A stretch of DNA of 64,000 bases from Rostratula benghalensis (taxonomy: Eukaryota > Chordata > Aves > Charadriiformes > Rostratulidae): positions 4,004,376-4,068,375 of the forward strand of contig VXAI01000049.1 in assembly GCA_013399305.1 (NCBI GenBank), in the 5' to 3' direction. The notes under the pieces were generated by a model. It was not told where the DNA came from, did no database searches, and saw nothing but the letters and a program-made list of their open reading frames with translations. Shown here piece after piece: positions 38,001 through 49,396 of the stretch; position 1 is the first letter of the stretch; each line of letters begins with the position of its first letter. A program made the translations under genes and the position numbers.

Positions 38001-39848
38001 TCAACATTGTCATCTCTTATGACAATTTAACCCCATAGTTTTATGAAGACTTTAATTTGCCATTGCTGCCCAAAAAGGCAGAGGGATCTGCTGTCCCCTT
38101 TCTCCTCTATGAGCAGTGAGGGTCTGAGCAGCGATGTGGTGACCTGGTCTCTTGGGATAAGCCAGGCAGGTAGTAAGCAGGCAAGAAAATAAATTGATGG
38201 TGTGTGGTCTGAGATCTCTCTGTTTGAGTTTCTGGTATGTATCTGTGGTTTGTGTGTACACATGAAAACTGACTTTGATGGTAATTTGATAATTTCAGAT
38301 TCAATTTTGAAATCTTTGTTTAAAGCTGCTGCTCAGCAAGGCATAGCAGATGAGCTCCATGTAAACAAAACACAGCCTCACTGTTCTGCATTCAGTCTCT
38401 GTGTGCAAGATATTTACTGCTGTGCTCTTTCTAGTCTATGAAATAAAACTTGATGAAAAATAATTTCTTATCTTCAGAGGGGTGCTTCTTGGTCTAGTTA
38501 GGGCATGAATAATTATCTATTCTCAAAGAAATACCAGTGGGCACGGCAGCTGGTTGTGTGAAAGGTCTGCGTGGTGACTGCTGGTTTGTGCATCGGAACT
38601 TGCACTGGCTGAAGTATTTTTTCTCTGCGCCTGAAAAAAAAACTAGGGTTATTATTTTCTTCAGTGCTGGAGAAAGAACTTGTTTTTAAAAAAAAAGGCC
38701 TGATAAAGTGTTTTGGTTTTTTTCTTTATTTTTTTTCATTTCTCTGATGCTTAAGTGGTCTAAAAATGTGGTAACTGAATTATTTTTTTAGTACCTTCTA
38801 AAGGATTTTGACAAGCTCTCTGCTTGATTTGTAATTTTAAAATATTACTACAGATGAAAAGGAGGGGGAAGCAACATCAGAATGGAGTATTTAGGGAGTT
38901 TTTATTTTACAAACAAAGCAGTTTTAAGAATTTAATTTTGGAGGGTATGCCCCCAAGCTGGTTCATTTCAAAATTAATCTGAGCACCAGATCTGGCTCTC
39001 CTTCCTCTCTTTTTCTTAGTTTGACCCTGTTTAGAAGATCAGATTAGGAAAAAAAACCAAAACCATTTACAGAACTTACTGTATTAGTGTTCACACAATT
39101 AGAAATGGGGCAATATCTGAAAAAAGCGGTATCTATAATTAAGGCATGGAAAATGCTTATAGTTTTTTCCTTGCCCTTTAATTAGGATAAATGTCTGTAT
39201 TCCTACACAGCTCATTGGGAGAGAGCATGGGGGTCACCTGAATACAAGTGGGAAGGGGAGGTTTTCCTTAAAAATCAAATGAGCTGATGAGTGTGGTGCA
39301 CTCAGGTACCCAAGAGCTCAGGGAGGTATGACCATACTGCTGTAATAGCTTGTGTACTGCACAAGAAGTGGTATGAGTGGCTGGAAAGTAATAACAGTAG
39401 TCCTTTCCCCCTTGTTTTCTTGCAAATCATGAATATTGACAAGTCTGCATGTACTACACGCTCAGCATTCTTACTCTGCAGTTCCATGCTTAACACTTGT
39501 TTGCTTTTGTGGCAATATTGATAATAAAAGGCCTTATTCAGATATTCAAAGGGTGACATTTACTTTTTCTTTTACATGATACTTGGCTAATTAGATTTAC
39601 AAAGTGCTCCAGTAACAGATTCAGCAGCTGAAACTTTCACTGTATTCCAGTAGCCACCTCTGAAGGTGTGAGGCTGTACTAGTCATTACCCAGCTGTAGT
39701 TTTAGAGAATTGTTTTTAATGTTTCAAACTGTTTGTCTGGATTATAATTTGCCAAATCCCATAATTTTAGCTTTCCATTTCAATTTAGGCAGTTACTGTG
39801 GTGATGGTGTTACGAACAAAATTACTTATTGTGCAATTTGTGCTGCAA
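35002..39848. other. non-coding, no gene recognised
   Basis: AT-rich intron-like DNA. A 135-codon plus-strand frame at 35924-36331 begins with ordinary-looking codons but has no domain, start context or splice support that I can see. Poly-T/A tracts cluster at 38630-38740. Confidence 0.5.
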
Positions 39849-40650
39849 AGGATGGATACAGAATTTAGGAGAGGAAGGACAGGCCAGGAAGGTGAGGAGG
39901 GGAGTTGTCTGTATGTGGAAGAGCAGCTGGATCTCATGGAGCTCTGTCTGGGGAAGGTTAGAGCCAGCTGAGAGTTTGTGGGTCAGGATTAGGGGGCAGA
40001 CCAACAGGGTGACATTGTGGTGGGTATCTGCTACGTACCACCTTGCGTCAGGAAGAAGTGTTAGATGAAGCATTCATCAGACAATTGGAAAATCCTTGCA
40101 TTTGCAGGCCCTGGTCCTCATGGTATACTTTCACCACCCAAATATCTGCTGGAAGGGCAACACAGCAGGGAATGAGCAAGCAAGCATCAGTGATAACTTC
40201 CTAACACAGGTGACTGGAGAACCAATGAAAGGAGATGCTTTGCTGGACCTGGTATCTACAGACAGGGAATAATTTTTTTTAAGATAGCAGGGGGTGAGGA
40301 CAGCCTTGGCTGCAGTGAACTTGAGTCAATCCAGTTCAGGATCCAGATATAGTGGACAGAGGCAAACGGAAAGATATGCTTGGAAGAAGGCCGTGGGATA
40401 TTACCCTGGAAAGAAGAGGGGTCCAGGACAGCTAGTTGATTTTCAAGGATCTCTTCCGAGCTCGAGTGGTCCGTTCTGATGTCAAGCAAGAGTGGCAGGA
40501 GGCTGCATGGGTGAATAAGAAGATCCTGAAAAACTCAGACATAAAAACAAACCCAGAAGGGTAGCATACAAGAGATCAAAGCAGGATCAGGTAACCTGGG
40601 AGGAGCAGAGAGACAGTCTGAAAGCACACAAGTGAGGTTAGGCAGGCCTT
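39849..40650 (+). mobile_element. CR1 LINE fragment, endonuclease region of ORF2
   Basis: This is the largest transposon piece in the window. Homology starts near GGATGGATACAGAATTTAGG and runs through the APE-type endonuclease region of CR1 ORF2. Pieces that can be read are DIVVGICY (near 40010), HHPNICWKGNTAGNEQ (near 40130-40180), DNFLTQV (near 40195), ALLDLVST (near 40240) and later WDITLERRGVQDS and LIFKDL. CR1 endonucleases normally carry a GDFNHP motif at the catalytic Asp/Asn. Here that site reads VYFHHP (about 40122-40139), so the catalytic residues are replaced, and stops and frameshifts interrupt the frame. The copy is dead. Homology fades at about 40650, before any reverse transcriptase, so both ends are truncated. 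Confidence 0.85.
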
Positions 40651-43600
40651 TTGCCAGACTTGCTTTGTTGCTCCTGCTTCTGCATTGGGCTGATCCAGTG
40701 CTTGAGCCAAGTGTTTGGCATAGCCATGAGTAGCCCTTATGGCTCAGCACCCTGTCCAGTTACTGAAACATGGAATTTGGAAGCCCACTTAGGTGCAAAG
40801 GTTTGGGTTGTGAAAAATGAAATTGGATCTAGTAAGCTTCCAGTGCATGTGATGACACTTGGCTGGTTGGAAGATGGAATAATTAAGGAAATATATCTAT
40901 TTGCTTGTTCTTTAGAGACTTGGGGTACGGATAAGTGACAAAGCTTCAGTGTATTAAAAAGTTACTTTAAAATGCTGGCATTGCAAATCTCACTCTGCAG
41001 CCTTTATAATTACTTTACTTTTTTATTACTGGAATTATAAAAAGGTTCTCACACATGTATCTGTCAAGTCTTGAGTTGTGTGCAACTTGCAGGAAAAAAG
41101 GATATCTCTGGGCTCAGATAAAGCCACAATCTTATTAGACTTGTCTAGAAATAGCTTATTTACTATTTCTAACTACTAGCTGCAGAGAATGTAAAAATAA
41201 TTGTACTGCTGTTGAAGGTGTCCATGATCTAATTGCCTGTTGTAATTTAGTAGTTACAGTACATCTATATTAATCCGTTACTATGTTTTGCAAATAATAC
41301 TTTTTCAGAAAGATAAAGGAAGATCTAGAATGTTTGACAAATTTCTCCTTTGTCTTTAGCTGCTATTGTGATTAATATGGGTGAAATCATGGCAAATGCA
41401 GGGAGGAAGCTATCCACAAAGTCCTGTATCAGACTGTGATCACTTTCTGTGGATGGGAATAGGTGAAAAAGGATTTTTTTATTTAGGATAAAAAAGAGGT
41501 GGAAAACCCACACACACAGTGCCTGAGGAAATAAAAGGCTGTGTCTCCTCATTGCACTCTTGTTCCCCCCCCTTGTAGGCTTGCCCAGATTTTTCTCAAG
41601 ACCTGCATGGATTGTGCTGAAGACTTCAATATTCATAGTATTGTAATCCAGGTGCAGGGTGGTCAGGACTATTGTGTGCCCTCTGCAAGATCTCATCACG
41701 TTTGGCCTTATTTAAGCAACAGAAGTTAATTTTAAAGACTTCTATAGGAGCTCAAAGCCTCGTAAGTGTGAACTTATTTTTTTGTGGGCCCATCTGAAAT
41801 ATGTACCTGGTGTACTACGTATTGACTATGATGTTTAAGTACTTTCTAGTCTTCTGTTCCACACTTTTTTGTGGTCTTCACTAGCAGATAATGTTACCTC
41901 TTGTATGGCTGTTGTGGTTGATTCTCCCTTATTTTCTTTTTCCTGAACAGTTCATAATTTACATCCGCAGAGGGATTTTTGTTAGCTACCTTCCTTCTTC
42001 AGTGAAATGAAACACTTAATTTTATTGATTGCCCAGAATTATTGTTCAGGATTATTTGGTCACGACTGCTGGTATCTAATGAGGATGCCCCTTGTGCTTG
42101 TGAGAAGACTTGAAATCTCAAAAGTTGTTCCTTCTCTTTCTTTTAGTGTTAGCTGGTTGAGACAAACAGCTATTGTGCCACTAACTGGAATTTAATGTTT
42201 ATACTGAAAGGTCCAGCATGTGCAAGCAAAACCTTGCTGCACATCTGTACAAAAGTGGGAATAACCGACTGTATATTCTATGCAGGGAGAAAAATAAAAC
42301 AGTGCATCTGAAGCTGCTATGAAGCCTTAATTGCTAATGTTTGTTGTGGTGTGCATTCTTAATGTCCACACATATGGGCAATATTAGCATAGGGTGTCGC
42401 TTTGCTTTGGATTTATCTAATCTAAGATCTTACAGTAGAACTTAGTCATTGATTGTGACATCAAAGTAGTTTGTTCCCCTTACATGATTTTCCTCATTCT
42501 GTAAAATTTCAATGTTCTGGGAAGGCTTTTTGCAGGTTGCAAAATCCAATGGCAAATATTTCTAATCTGTGTGTTGCTTTTTCGTTAACCTGACATTGTA
42601 TGTATTTTGACTCTACCAGCATCCAGTCAGTACAGCACACTCTGTTTCATAACAATGATCTCTTTGGTTGCAGTGCACTTCCTGTGACAGCCAGAATAGC
42701 TTCCATGCTTCTGTCTACAGGGCTTAATAATAATTTTATTTTTAAAAAATAAGGTAAATATAAGTGCAGGTTTAAATATTCCAAACGTGCATGTTAGAAA
42801 TGCCTTGTCTCCTCAAGTCATCTCACTTTGGTTTTGCTGCTAAACCATTCCAAGGTAGCTAGTTAGGGGAAAAAAAAGAGTTCTCTTATTCCCTGCAAAC
42901 AGGGAACCTTTCTAGAGATGTTTTTTACATTTAGAATGTGTCATGAAGCTGGATGCATATTAGATAATCTCAGGCTGATGGCTTTCTTCCAGTGCATTGG
43001 CACTGGAAACAATAGATGCTGCATTAAAGAATGATGCCCAACTTAATGCAGTTTTAAATGGTATTCGGCTCCATAAAAAGAAATTGGTCCCACCCAATTG
43101 TTTAATAGGAAATTATCTCAAAAGTTATTGTCATTCTTACAAACTCCACTGCTTTTGGAATATTACAGCATTTCTTTTTGCAGCACCTCTCCTGTTATAG
43201 CCAATAGCAGACAGCAGGTAATACTAGACGTAGCGCTGAATTTTAATTACTTTCTTGGTCAGTGATGACTTGCTGGTGTTGCCAGATAGTCTTAGGGAGT
43301 TAGATTGCACAGTGGGGGCCACATATCACAGAGATGAAAGTCTAAAGGAAAACTTCAAATAATTTTCTCTCTTGCCTGCTGGCTTGGAATTTTGTTACCT
43401 CTTCTTGGGAATGGGTTCAGCTAGATTTGAAATCAATCTTCTCCCATTCAGGTCACATTCATCTTTTTCTGTAAAAAAGCCTGCTGGGATATGTTGAAAA
43501 ATTTGTATGGTTTAACTAGGATTAACCTGAATAAACCATTTTTTCTCATTGTGATTTACCACTGAGATTTTACCTGACCGTTTTATCATGTAAATTATGA

Positions 43601-46115
43601 TGAATGCTTCTGTACAGCCTTGTGTTTAATTCATTAACATGGTTTGACTGTAACTGCTGTCTATAACCTAGAGTACTTGGCCAGCACTGAAGACTTGAGG
43701 GATGTTGATGGACAGAAATCTTTACAAATGCCTTGACAGCAAGTGCAGAGCTTTCGTATTCTCTTTAGAAATAGAAAAAAATCTCTCTTTTGGCAACTGT
43801 ATTGTGATTCTTTATAATTTATGGAAGCAAGTAATAGATCCCAGCTAGATATTTTTTTTAGTGCTTTTTTGTTTGTTGTTCAAAATGTCTGTATCGCTCA
43901 AAGGACTGCCTTTGTTAGTAGAAGGTCCAGTCCAAAGGTCTTTCTATGCTGAGCAAGTTTTGATGTGATTTTTCTCTAGGCAAACCCAAATGAAACTTTG
44001 GGAGAGGAGTGATTTCAGTCTATCACTTCAGCTCACAATTCTGAAAATTTGTATTGTTTTCTTCTTTTTAACTGGAATAGATTTAATTGAATTATGAAAC
44101 TGCTCCTGAATTTAACTGTCTTCATCCTGCTGTCTCATCTATGGCTCATGTATTAGAGCAGCTGTGATTCCCTGGTTTTGAATTCTAATACAAATTATGT
44201 CTGCAATTTTTTTTTAAATCAGTCTGAAGCAAAATCTAAGATTATGATCTTGAAATAAGCAGAGGGATCTCAAACCTCTCCAGATAGCCTTTGGAAATTG
44301 ATATGTGGATGCAAAGGAAGGAATCATGGCCATCATGGGTACGAAAGGACAGTACTAACCCTTCTATTTCTTGATGGGTCAGAGGGTGGAAGGGTGAAAG
44401 CTGATCTTACAGCCAGTTTGAAAGCATTGTCCTGACTCCGTTTGCCACATTCAGAGGTAAAGACTTTTCCTGTTGTGAATAAGGTCTTTGAGTCCAATCA
44501 AAGTGTGGCAGCAGCTGAAACTGGAATCAATGATTGGTGCCCAATTGCATACTCGGACCTGTGACATGTACATTTTAGTTATTCAGGCACTTGGGAGCAC
44601 TTTACAGCAGTGCTTACTACAGTCCCTGCAGTCATGGTGTCCATTTGAAAGTGTTTCCAGGGTAACATATATTTCTAAACTGAATTGCTAGGTCAGAAGA
44701 GTTAAGGAATTGCTATTTTGAACAACAAACCAAAAAATGTAATGGTGAGGAAATATGGCACTTCAAAAATCTGAAAATAAACATCCTGCAGACTCTGGAT
44801 ATGAAGCTGTCAAGAGCAGTTTCTGAAAACAGCTTTGTCACTGAAGGAGAAGTAAAGCCGAATAATTTTTAATAGGCCAATAAATCTCTCTTATGATACC
44901 CAGCTACTGTAAACATTTCTTCCATATTTTTCCAAGAATTTATGCAGTGTTGTTAAAAGGCCATGAATGCCAGAGCTAACCCTTTTCCCTCTGACAAGTC
45001 TGAAGGAGTTGTCAGCTTACTATGGGGGGTGGCTAGAGGGAAGGATGGGGTAGGGAGAAAAAGTAAACTCCAAAATGAAAGTAGCCTGTGGATATTTTTA
45101 TGAAACCTACTCGTAAGTCATGCATTTATATGTGCTGGTTTGTGACGCTGCACGAAGAATGGGGAGAGCTGAGGGCAGATGGACAGATGTGTCATCACAT
45201 CTCTGCTGATTTCCAGAGGGATTCTGAAACAGGTGGTTCTCAGAGCAGACCCAGCCCTTACCTCCTAAAATTTTTAATAAAGACAAGTAATGAATGAGAG
45301 AGCAAAGCACAGATGAAAAAGCCCGTTCCAGTTCTTCCAGCTGTGAGGTGGCCCCACAGCGGAAGGTAGTTGATTTTTGGAAAGACAAAGTGGCTGTGCC
45401 TAGCACTGCTCCGAAAGTGGAAGAGCTGAGAAGTGCTGAGGCTGGAGGCCCCTGAGAAGAATTGTAGCATCCTTCCTGTGCAAGGGTGAAGAGAGGTGGA
45501 TAGCGCGGTGGTTGGTAACTGGCCTGACAGGGGTTCATAGGTGGTGAAGTCACTGTAACAATGAGGTTTGGTAAGACATACTAGTACTAGTGGAGACTGG
45601 AATAAATAGATTGGTAAACTCAGACTAAGTTTTTTATATACAACTTGGTCCTGAGAAAGATTCTGATTAGATTAGACTACAGGTGCAATGGAGCAATAGC
45701 TTTCCTCCCACCCATCCCCCTTCTGCTACTTAGTGTGAGTCCAGCTTAGCTACTCAGTGCTAAACATTGCAGGAATCCCTGCTGAGCCCATGACAGAAAT
45801 GTTGCTAAACATAAGGCTAAGTGCAGAATCTGACCTTTCTTTCCTCAGAAATCAACTATTCTGATGTTTCAGAAAATGGAGGTTCCTGGTTTTCATATTG
45901 TAAACTAGGGTTGGGCCTCATATTGCAGTCCTGTTGGTCTGTCTTTTCCTGAACAATGGATTCAGGTATTTGTAGATGTGTTAAACTTTGTTGTGATGCT
46001 GCTTTTCTGTGGTGTGGAGTGAGGGATGTGAAAATGAGGATTTGTTGGAAAGTCTTCTTTGTTGGAAAGAACTTCAAGCACAGCCACCTGTGAGTCCTGC
46101 AGGCCAAGTGCTACT
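40651..46115. other. non-coding, no gene recognised
   Basis: Intron-like sequence with C8 at about 41566-41573. A 124-codon minus-strand frame (41325-41699) and a 148-codon minus-strand frame (45107-45553) are the longest here. The latter contains a donor-like CTTTATTAAAAATTTTAGGAG|GTAAGG, but its peptide is compositionally odd and unrecognised. An acceptor-like CTTTCTTCCAG precedes a short frame at 42993-43060 without a convincing donor. No exon is called. Confidence 0.45.
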
Positions 46116-46198
46116 GGAATGGAATGGAATGGAATGGAATGGAATGGAATGGAATGGAATGGAATGGAATGGAATGGAATGGAATGGAATGGAATGGA
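46116..46198 (+). repeat. (GGAAT)16 tandem array
   Basis: Sixteen perfect GGAAT units run from 46116 to 46195, followed by a partial GGA. The absence of any imperfect unit suggests the array is young or recently expanded. GGAAT/ATTCC is the core motif of human satellites II and III; here it is a short interspersed microsatellite. Two overlapping plus-strand frames with Met-Glu-Trp-Asn-Gly repeats (46009-46290 and 46059-46331) exist only because the array is readable in all frames. They are not genes. Confidence 0.97.
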
Positions 46199-49138
46199 GA
46201 GAACCCATGTGGCTGCTCATCATTCATATTGTGGCCATATGTGGCTTAGACAAATTCCTACTTTACCCAAGTTGTATGATCCCCATATAACAGAACTTGA
46301 GTTTCAGAAAACTCTGGAACTAAAAGAATGAAGTATGTAAGAGATTTGTAGCAGGGAATGCTGTAGTAGGGGACTTGCTGTGAATGCCTCATAGCTTTGA
46401 GGGGAATCTGGGTCCAGAACAAAATTGCTGGCTTCCTTATAATGAGAACAATTTAAGCCTAGTTCTCTGCTGTGACTCCCCTTTCAGGCTTAGACTGGTG
46501 GATGGGAGGGAATAGTCTTGATTCACTAAAGACATGAGTTGCTTAAATTACAACAGCCCTCAGCCTGGCAAGATGCATTGTCTCCCAGGGATGCATGTTC
46601 TGAATATTTTCAAGTAATGACCAAATGGATATACCTGTCATAAAAGTACCTTTTCTTTATGCCTGCAGAAGGAGTTAGTGCATGTTTCAGTGCCTGGACT
46701 ACTCTGGTGCTATTTATATTTCAAAGTCTCCAGAGTGGATTGAAAACAAGAACAGGGCGATTTAAAGAATGAATTTCTACTTTGGGTTTTTATTTTTAAA
46801 AAAATTCTGTAAAAATGGTAAACAAGGCCACACGGACCAAGTAGGAATCCCATTCCCTGGAATTATTTTTATTGCATCTTAAATGTGAGACTATGAAAAA
46901 ATAATTTACTCAAGATACCATATTGCTTTGTATACAGCATACATAAAGGAGTCATTTCAAGCACCGTTCAAATATAGCTGTCCCTTGTGTGAAGCACAAA
47001 AGCGAACCAGAAAATTTGCCCAGGCACATAATGTGGTTTGAGACAGATTTTGAAAGAATAGCATTAAGCAGTGATACACATCTCAAGTTGCAGACTGAGG
47101 TTGTGCCTTGGAAGAGAAATGCTTGATGGAAGTACAAGCCCTTGGCACCATTTTACCTCTGAGAGTCTCGGTGAAGGTCCTTGGCATCAGGGTGAATTTA
47201 CTCTCATGCTTGGGGACTTAGCAATGCCTGGCTCTGTTTGTAGAAGAGAGAACAGCCATTATTTTAATGCTTTTTGAAAGAGATTCTGAACTGAAGACTA
47301 AGAGTATCTATCATTTTCTGAGTATCTGTAAACAATCTCATGATTTACATTAAGATAAAGTAGTGGAGTAGCACTGCATTATGCTGTGCGTGTGGCTTTC
47401 TGGTAGAGTGGCTGCCAAACCAGTTAATCAGATCTACTGGACAAGACCCCAGCTGTGAAAGGTGAAGATTTGCTCTATTTTTTCTAAGCACACTTCAAGC
47501 TTTTCTTGCCAGGCACATTTTGTAGAGAGAGCTGTGAATTGATGATGATGGTGGTGGTGTGTATGAACTGTGCAGTCCCAAACTGGAGGAAAAAAATATG
47601 ACATCAGCTGTACAAACATAGTTTTATATGCTTTCCAACCAACATGTAATGCTGGTTTTGGAACAGAACACAAGTAATGCAGGCTAGGCCCTGGGTGTCT
47701 GGAACGTTAATGGATTTTGCTTCTCAGGAAATAAATGATCTAAGATGAAGCCTGGGTAAACATATGAAAATAATAATAAATTTTTTAAAACTCTTTTTTT
47801 CCTGGTGAAAAATAGAGTAAGATTCCACTTTTTTATACTTACATTACTCTGCAAGGAGATCAGTCCACTCTAATGCTGACATGATACAGCAATTTGTAGC
47901 AAATTATGTACATTAATTTAGTTTTGCATGCAGAAGTGAAACTCTGACCCTATCCGAAGGCAGTGACATGTTTTCACCTGAGGGCTATATATTTTCTGAA
48001 GGCTGTATTGCTGACAATCTAGAATGAAATGTTGTAACTTGAACTGCCGTTTTTAAGGACTTAGCCAGCATGGCCATTAATGTCCAGAATTAGAGAAGTT
48101 GTGTAATTAAGTACATAGCAAAAAAAAAAAAGTTCTAAATGTGAAAAAAAATGTTCAATTCTCCTTTAAATCATGCTTTCCACATTTTTGTTAGTCACTC
48201 AGCCTCATTCAAGTCATGTTGTCAAGATTATTTCTCTCTTACTTAGTTTGGCTTTTGTATTACGCTCACTTGTTCTCCGTTGTCATTTTGGTTGGCCTTC
48301 GGGGTACAGTAAAAACATTGCATCCGTCTGCTGAAAAACCAGCTGCATCTGCAGTTCATGTGCCAAGATGCAAGCTTTTGCAGATTAAATAACTGGATTT
48401 TCGGCTGCAAAGGGAAAGGAATCTCAGTCTGGACATATGAGGAAAATATGAATCCAGTAGGAAAATTTTCCCTTGATTAGTTTGCACATGAAGCAGTTTT
48501 CTGGGTGTTTCAGCTAAGCGAGCCCAGCTGCCTGCTTGCAGATGCAGGCAGGGGGAGCTTAAGGATCGTGATCTGCTTTTTGCATCGCTTCACTTTTCCG
48601 GAGGGTAGTGCTACCTAGAGTCTGGAGCTGCCCCCCTTACCAGTGAGTCACACAAGCAGTTATTAGGTACAGCTGTGACACAGTTCCTCCTAGTGTTACT
48701 GCTTGTATTTATCTAAAAGCTACAAGCAGTGGGGAAAAAAACAGAGAACCCAATTCTTCAAGTGTACTGGAGGTCAGTGAGGATGGTGACATTGGGGCAA
48801 GACTTTCTGGGTTCATCACAGGCTGGAAGCAGGTGCCATTTCAGCTCCCCAGCTGGTCTGCATCCAGCCCATCTGCTGAAGTCACAGCATTGTGTGGGTG
48901 TTTTTGCTGTACCCCGGGTGCTTGGTAGGACCAGCAGCTTCCTTCTACTCTTCTCTCCATGGCAGGGTGGCTGGTGAAAGCAGTGCCATGAAATGGACAT
49001 CAGGAGGTCCTGGTGCGGCCAGCAAAGCAGCCACTTGCCACCAGTCAAAGCAGGAGGGGTCCCCTCACACTCAACATCACTCTTGGGAGCCTGTGTCAAA
49101 GTCTTTGGCTGGAGACTCTTTTTGCAGGATCAAAGAAG
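46199..49138. other. non-coding, no gene recognised
   Basis: AT-rich up to about 48500, then GC-richer to 49138. A11 at about 48120-48131 and a TGATGATGATGGTGGTGG-type stretch near 47540 are the only simple repeats noted. Frames at 48729-49173 on both strands look like composition effects. Confidence 0.5.
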
Positions 49139-49396
49139 ATAGGGGGTTGGAAGGGACTCTGGAGATCATCTAGTCCAACCCCACTGCTAGAGCGGGTCCA
49201 CCCAGAGCCAGTTGGACAGAAATGTATCCAGGTGGGTTTTGAATGTCTCAAGAGATAGAGACTCTGCCACCTCTCTGGACAGCCTGTTCCAGGGCTCTGC
49301 CACCCTCAAAGTAAGAAAGTTCCTCCTCATGTCTAGATGGAACTTCCTATGTTCAAGTTTGTGCCCGTGAATTTTTGGCCTTTGCCTGATTTTTCT
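49139..49396 (-). mobile_element. CR1 LINE 3' fragment with end of ORF2
   Basis: The plus strand reads GGTTGGAAGGGACTCTGGAG and ATCATCTAGTCCAACCCC, the reverse complement of the avian CR1 3' end, so the element lies on the minus strand. A minus-strand frame at 49187-49399 includes RNFLTLRVAEPWNRL and then ETFKTHLDTFLSN, the well-known C-terminal end of CR1 ORF2 (family pattern RNFFTLRV..WNRLP.EVV..P.L..FK..LD). The copy is 5'-truncated and lacks the terminal ATTCTATG-type tail at 49139. It is the best-preserved CR1 coding piece here, but only about 60 codons long and not functional by itself. Confidence 0.88.

Noticed and set aside
42993..43200. Short frame ALETIDAALKNDAQLNAVLN after CTTTCTTCCAG, faintly like scaffold-protein helices
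   Set aside because: No usable donor at the end of the protein-like part and no other exon nearby; resemblance too weak to name a family.
45107..45553. 148-codon minus-strand frame, longest in the window, with a GGAG|GTAAGG donor-like site
   Set aside because: No acceptor identified, no recognisable domain, Ser/Pro/Leu-rich composition; likely chance in a GC-richer patch.
46009..46331. Two open frames with Met-Glu-Trp-Asn-Gly type repeats
   Set aside because: They exist because a GGAAT array is open in every frame; flanking parts have no domain or splice support.
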